Below, one piece after another: positions 53,154-55,903 of a DNA stretch of 55,903 bases (positions are counted from its first letter, which is position 1; each line of letters begins with the position of its first letter). Origin of the DNA: JBPCPM01 sp050999155 (lineage in GTDB: Bacteria > Actinomycetota > Thermoleophilia > Solirubrobacterales > 70-9). A model generated the notes under the pieces. That model had not been told where the DNA came from. It made no database searches and saw only the letters and a list, made by a program, of their open reading frames with translations. The position numbers were made by a program, and so were the translations under genes. The DNA lies in NCBI GenBank assembly GCA_050999155.1, contig JBPCPM010000052.1:1-55903 (forward strand). The letters are read 5' to 3'.

Positions 53154-54010
53154 GCGTTCAAGCCTACCTGGGGGTCGGGACCGGTCCCGGTGCCCGGGGA
53201 CAGGTGGCGGACCTCCCCGAGGGGCATCTGCAGGAAGCGGGTCCCCAGCTCGCGGAACGAGGCGACATCGCCCGTGCACAGGAACCGGTAGCGGCCCTCC
53301 CCCGTCGCGTCGGTCGCCAGACCGGAGCCTTCGAGCGTGCGCTGGACCGTCGCGGCGATCGCATGGCCGGCGGCGACGAGGCGCACGTTGCGCCCGAGGA
53401 TCCGCTGCAGCAGCGGCGCGACGAGCGGGTAGTGGGTGCACCCCAGGATCACCGTGTCCACGTCGGCCTCCCGCAGGGGACGGCAGTAGGCGCGGACCGT
53501 CTCGACCATCTCGTCGTCGAACAGATGGCCGGACTGGATGATCGGGGCCAGGTCGGCGGCCGCCACCTCGGTGACGTCTAGGGCCCGGTGCTGGGCCGCG
53601 AGCGCCCGCCGGTAGGCACCGCCGTCGACCGTCGCGGGGGTCGCGAGCACGCCAACGCGGCCGTTGGCGGTGATCGCGGCGGCGATCTCCGCCTCCGGAT
53701 CGATGACGGTGACCACGTCGACGCCCGCGTGGGCGGCGGCGGCCCGGGCGGCCTCGGCGGCGGCGGCCGTCGCCGAGTTGCAGGCGACGACAAGCAGCTT
53801 GGCGCCCTGGGACAGCAGCAACGCCGTGTTGCGCTCCACGAGCTCGGTGAGCCGGGCGACGCCCTTGGTCCCGTACGGGAAGTGGGCCGTGTCGCCGAGG
53901 TAGAGGAAGTCCTCCTGGGGCAGCGAGACCAGGCACTCGTGCAGGACGGTCAGCCCCCCGACACCGGAGTCGAACATCGCGATGGGCCGGCGGCGGTCGG
54001 CGTCGGTCAC
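53150..54010 (-). CDS. murI: Glutamate racemase
   Basis: 286 residues from GTG at 54010; a second GTG at 54043 would add 11 residues. The inner start is preferred because it lies near the domain and has a TACCGT box eight bases upstream. Motifs: AMFDSGVGGLTVL, YLGDTAHFPYG, VVACNSATAAAAE (first catalytic Cys), VILGCTHYPLVAPLL (second Cys). It makes D-glutamate for peptidoglycan. The last ~35 residues extend beyond the fold. Confidence 0.93.
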   Translation of the reverse strand: MTDADRRRPIAMFDSGVGGLTVLHECLVSLPQEDFLYLGDTAHFPYGTKGVARLTELVERNTALLLSQGAKLLVVACNSATAAAAEAARAAAAHAGVDVVTVIDPEAEIAAAITANGRVGVLATPATVDGGAYRRALAAQHRALDVTEVAAADLAPIIQSGHLFDDEMVETVRAYCRPLREADVDTVILGCTHYPLVAPLLQRILGRNVRLVAAGHAIAATVQRTLEGSGLATDATGEGRYRFLCTGDVASFRELGTRFLQMPLGEVRHLSPGTGTGPDPQVGLNA

Positions 54011-54050
54011 GGGTGGGGACGGTACCGGCGGGGTCCGCGGCACGCGGTGG

Positions 54051-54884
54051 TCACCGCCGCTCGGCTTCGAGCAGCAGCGCGGCCCACTCGCTATCGGTGC
54101 GCCGGTCGTGCTCGGCCAGGCCCCAGGCGGCGAAGGCCTCAGCGACGGTATCGGCCTCGGAGGCGAGCAGCCCCGAGCAGACCAGGCGCTCGGGACGCGA
54201 GTCCTCGGGCTCCGGGCCGGAGGCGAGCTCCACGAGCAACGGGGTCAGGAGGTTGGCCACCACGGTCGGCGCTCCGGGTGGCCGCTGCCGGCGGACGTCC
54301 ACCCGGCTCACATCGGCCGTCACCTCGTTGGCGCGCAGGTTCGCCTCGGCGTTGTCCAACGCGGCCGGATCGTGGTCGCAGGCGACGATCGGGTCCCACC
54401 CCAGCCGAGCCGCGGCGACGGCAAGCACGCCGGACCCGGTCCCCCAGTCGGCCAGGGCACCGGACGCGTGCCCGTCGCGGGACAGGTCGATCAGAAGCTC
54501 CAGGCACAGTCGGGTCGTCGGGTGGGCCCCGGTGCCAAAGCCCCGGCCGGGATCCACCACCACGTCGATCAGGTCGTCGCCAGGTTCCTGGGCCCAGGGC
54601 GGCCGGACGTGCACGGAGCCGGCGATCGTGACGGGCCGGTGGAAGGCCTGCCAGCGGTCCTCCCAGTCATCGGGAACCTCCGTGGCCGTGACCTCGACCA
54701 CGCCCTCTTCGGCGGCTGCGTCGACCGTGCCCAGGTCGGGCAACTCGCCGGGCGGGCCGTAGACGGCGTACTCGACCCACCCCTCCCCCGCGTCCTCCTC
54801 CACCCCGGCGGGCGAGGCGGCGAGCAGCTCGGCCAGCACCCCCGGCGCGATCTCCGGGGGGCAGCGGACGGCAAGGCGGATCAG
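54051..54884 (-). CDS. prmA: Ribosomal protein L11 methyltransferase-like (PrmA)
   Basis: 277 residues if started at CTG 54884. The SAM domain shows VVDPGRGFGTGAHPTTRLCLELL, LADWGTGSGVLAVAAARLGW (usually GxGSGxLAIA), ACDHDPAALDNAEAN and VANLL, the PrmA pattern. The N-terminal ferredoxin-like domain begins IRLAVRCPPEIAPGVLAELL; no ATG, GTG or TTG precedes it in frame before the upstream gene ends. CTG at 54884 overlaps the upstream TGA (CTGA). A later GTG (within APGVLAELL) would cut the domain. Start inferred. Confidence 0.88.
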   Translation of the reverse strand: MIRLAVRCPPEIAPGVLAELLAASPAGVEEDAGEGWVEYAVYGPPGELPDLGTVDAAAEEGVVEVTATEVPDDWEDRWQAFHRPVTIAGSVHVRPPWAQEPGDDLIDVVVDPGRGFGTGAHPTTRLCLELLIDLSRDGHASGALADWGTGSGVLAVAAARLGWDPIVACDHDPAALDNAEANLRANEVTADVSRVDVRRQRPPGAPTVVANLLTPLLVELASGPEPEDSRPERLVCSGLLASEADTVAEAFAAWGLAEHDRRTDSEWAALLLEAERR

Positions 54885-55369
54885 CGGTTCAAGGCGCCGC
54901 TGACCTTGCTGCGCAGGTTCGACAGCGCGGTCATCGCCTTCTCCTGCGTGCTGTCGCGCTCGGGAAGGACGCCGAGCTGGCGCAGCATGCCCATCTGGTC
55001 CCACGACTGGTGCTCCTCGACCCCCACGCCGTCCTCCCACCGGCTGAGCTGTATGCCTTCCACCGTCGACTTGCGGCCGGTGGCCGCCAGGCCCATGAGG
55101 TCTCCGCGGTGGGTGCCGGTGGCCTGCCAGCGCGAGGCGACGTGGTCGTCGGACTCGACCAGCTCGAGGATCTCGAGGTGCAGATCGGGGAACGCGTCGC
55201 GATAGGTGCGCACGACCTGCTTGTACTCGGCGATGCCGCGGGCCGGCTGGGGGAGGGCGGGGTCATAGCGGACGATGTCCGGGGCCAGCAGCTCGTCCGC
55301 CGTCTCCATCTTGCCGCCGTTCCACAGCTCGTCGACCAGTCGCCGGCTCTTCTCCGCCTTGCTTGCCAT
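54881..55369 (-). CDS. SnoaL-like / ester cyclase family protein
   Basis: 162 residues from ATG at 55369, preceded by AAGGGGAAC. An NTF2-like cone fold is indicated by LVDELWNGGKMETADELLAPD, GIAEYKQVVRTYRDAFPDLHLEI and DHVASRWQATGTHRGDLMGL, typical of SnoaL-like polyketide-cyclase-related proteins. Many members are of unknown function. The last ~30 residues extend beyond the fold. It leads the operon that continues with prmA (CTGA overlap) and murI. Confidence 0.85.
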   Translation of the reverse strand: MASKAEKSRRLVDELWNGGKMETADELLAPDIVRYDPALPQPARGIAEYKQVVRTYRDAFPDLHLEILELVESDDHVASRWQATGTHRGDLMGLAATGRKSTVEGIQLSRWEDGVGVEEHQSWDQMGMLRQLGVLPERDSTQEKAMTALSNLRSKVSGALNR

Positions 55370-55712
55370 CGTCGTTCCCCTTGAGATGACCAGACGCCCA
55401 GCGCGCCCAGGTTCCCATCGACTCTACGAGGGGGCCGTCGCGAAGGCAAGGGGGCGGGACACCGCTCGGCAAGACGGATCATCGGAACTCTGGGAACGGG
55501 AGCTGCCGGATGCAAGGCTCGCCACGGTCGGCGCCGCGATGTTGTGGCACGGGTTCGACTGGAATCGGGCGTCTGTGCAGTGGTAGAACACGCAGCAGAG
55601 GGTCGCACGGCGGTAATCCCTTTCGCAGCCGGGCGACACCCAGTGGACGAGCTGCCCCTGTCAGGGGACGGGGCGCGGTTCATCGAATGTCGACACCGAA
55701 CGAAAGCGGACC
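55370..55712. other. Intergenic region without a recognisable gene
   Basis: About 340 bases between two divergent genes. Open frames here have no convincing composition or family features. The minus-strand TAGAGT near 55421-55426 could be a -10 box for the SnoaL-like gene with a leader of about 50 nt. A tRNA-like D-arm string (GCAGTGGTAGAACAC, about 55577-55591) lacks the other arms. Base composition is somewhat less GC-rich than in the genes. Confidence 0.5.
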
Positions 55713-55903
55713 GTGACCAACTCAGCGCAGGGCCAGGCACCGTGTGTGCAGTGCGGCGTGTCGCTCGACTCCCAGGCGAAGTTCTGCCATAGCTGCGGCA
55801 CCACCCAGCCGCAGCGGCCAGCCCAACACCCCGAGCCGGTGCAGGCGCACGCGCGTGCCGCGTCGCCGGCGCCGACCCCGGCGCCGACCCCGGCGCCGAC
55901 CCC
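55713..55903 (+). CDS. Zinc-ribbon protein with Pro-Ala repeats, 5' part only
   Basis: Starts at GTG 55713 and runs off the right edge. A four-cysteine zinc ribbon APCVQCGVSLDSQAKFCHSCG opens the protein (CxxCG ... FCxxCG), followed by a Gln/Pro/Ala-rich stretch and PAPT repeats. This is the zinc-ribbon domain seen at the N-terminus of many actinobacterial membrane or regulatory proteins; the rest is needed for a function. No strong ribosome-binding site is visible. Confidence 0.7.
   Translation, partial: MTNSAQGQAPCVQCGVSLDSQAKFCHSCGTTQPQRPAQHPEPVQAHARAASPAPTPAPTPAPT
55868..55903 (+). repeat. 12-bp tandem repeat encoding Ala-Pro-Thr-Pro
   Basis: Three perfect copies of GGCGCCGACCCC (55868-55879, 55880-55891, 55892-55903), in frame in the zinc-ribbon gene and cut by the window end, so copy number is unknown. 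Confidence 0.85.

Noticed and set aside
55570..55600. tRNA-like D-arm sequence (GCAGTGGTAGAACAC) in the intergenic region
   Set aside because: No matching acceptor stem, anticodon arm or T-arm (GGTTCGAxxCC) at the right distances; treated as chance similarity.
55424..55639. 71-codon minus-strand open frame in the right-hand intergenic region
   Set aside because: Cys/Ser/Arg-rich without family features, no ribosome-binding site, and low similarity to neighbouring gene composition.

Overview
The window is chromosomal DNA from a very GC-rich actinobacterium. Gene orders such as polA-rpsA-coaE-uvrB-uvrA, DUF2520-panC-panD and glutaredoxin-rex fit Actinomycetota, possibly a deep lineage such as Thermoleophilia; that placement is a guess. 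Most of the content is housekeeping, packed into operons whose genes overlap by 4 bases (ATGA or GTGA). Nearly all coding sequence runs on the minus strand except 8.8-9.1, 11.8-14.8, 16.0-17.5, 26.3-28.9, 31.9-33.1, 36.3-38.7 and 40.0-41.0 kb.

Left part (0-5.6 kb): an APC-type permease fused to a C-terminal USP-like domain heads a coupled operon with a small membrane protein, a stand-alone universal stress protein and two TrkA-N (RCK_N) proteins. A paralogue of the small membrane protein lies just upstream. A DUF1844 gene follows. From 11.7 down to 4.4 kb a long minus-strand series reads fmdB - uracil-DNA glycosylase - tsaE - (opposite-strand lipoprotein) - tsaB - rimI - tsaD - glutaredoxin-like - rex - GCS2 ligase. 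It joins tRNA t6A synthesis to redox sensing. The glycosylase is a family 4 (Fe-S) enzyme interrupted by a 355-residue intein carrying LAGLIDADG endonuclease motifs. The intein sits directly before a predicted Fe-S ligand cysteine, and the host protein ends in a sliding-clamp-binding motif.

Middle (11.7-31.9 kb): the pantothenate operon DUF2520-panC-panD-panB, two convergent paralogous secreted propeller-like proteins flanking a Phd/VapC toxin-antitoxin pair, uvrA, a DivIVA-domain protein, uvrB, a pair of overlapping acyl-CoA dehydrogenase genes, a lytic transglycosylase, coaE and rpsA.

Right part (31.9-55.9 kb): a geranylgeranyl-reductase-like flavoprotein, polA, an ACT-malic enzyme fusion, a TIGR01777 epimerase, an orphan ABC binding lipoprotein and an unusual 6-phosphofructokinase. 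Next comes a complete hisIE-trpEGDC-htrA-trpFBA operon ending in two tiny membrane-protein genes, and then SnoaL-prmA-murI-yqeY-phoH-ybeY-era. A zinc-ribbon protein is cut by the right edge.

Across the window a TANNNT -10 box lies 6-9 bases before the start codon of many operon-leading genes (uvrA, uvrB, polA, hisIE, fmdB, vapB and others). This implies widespread leaderless transcription and also fixes several start codons. No rRNA, tRNA, CRISPR or transposase gene was recognised.
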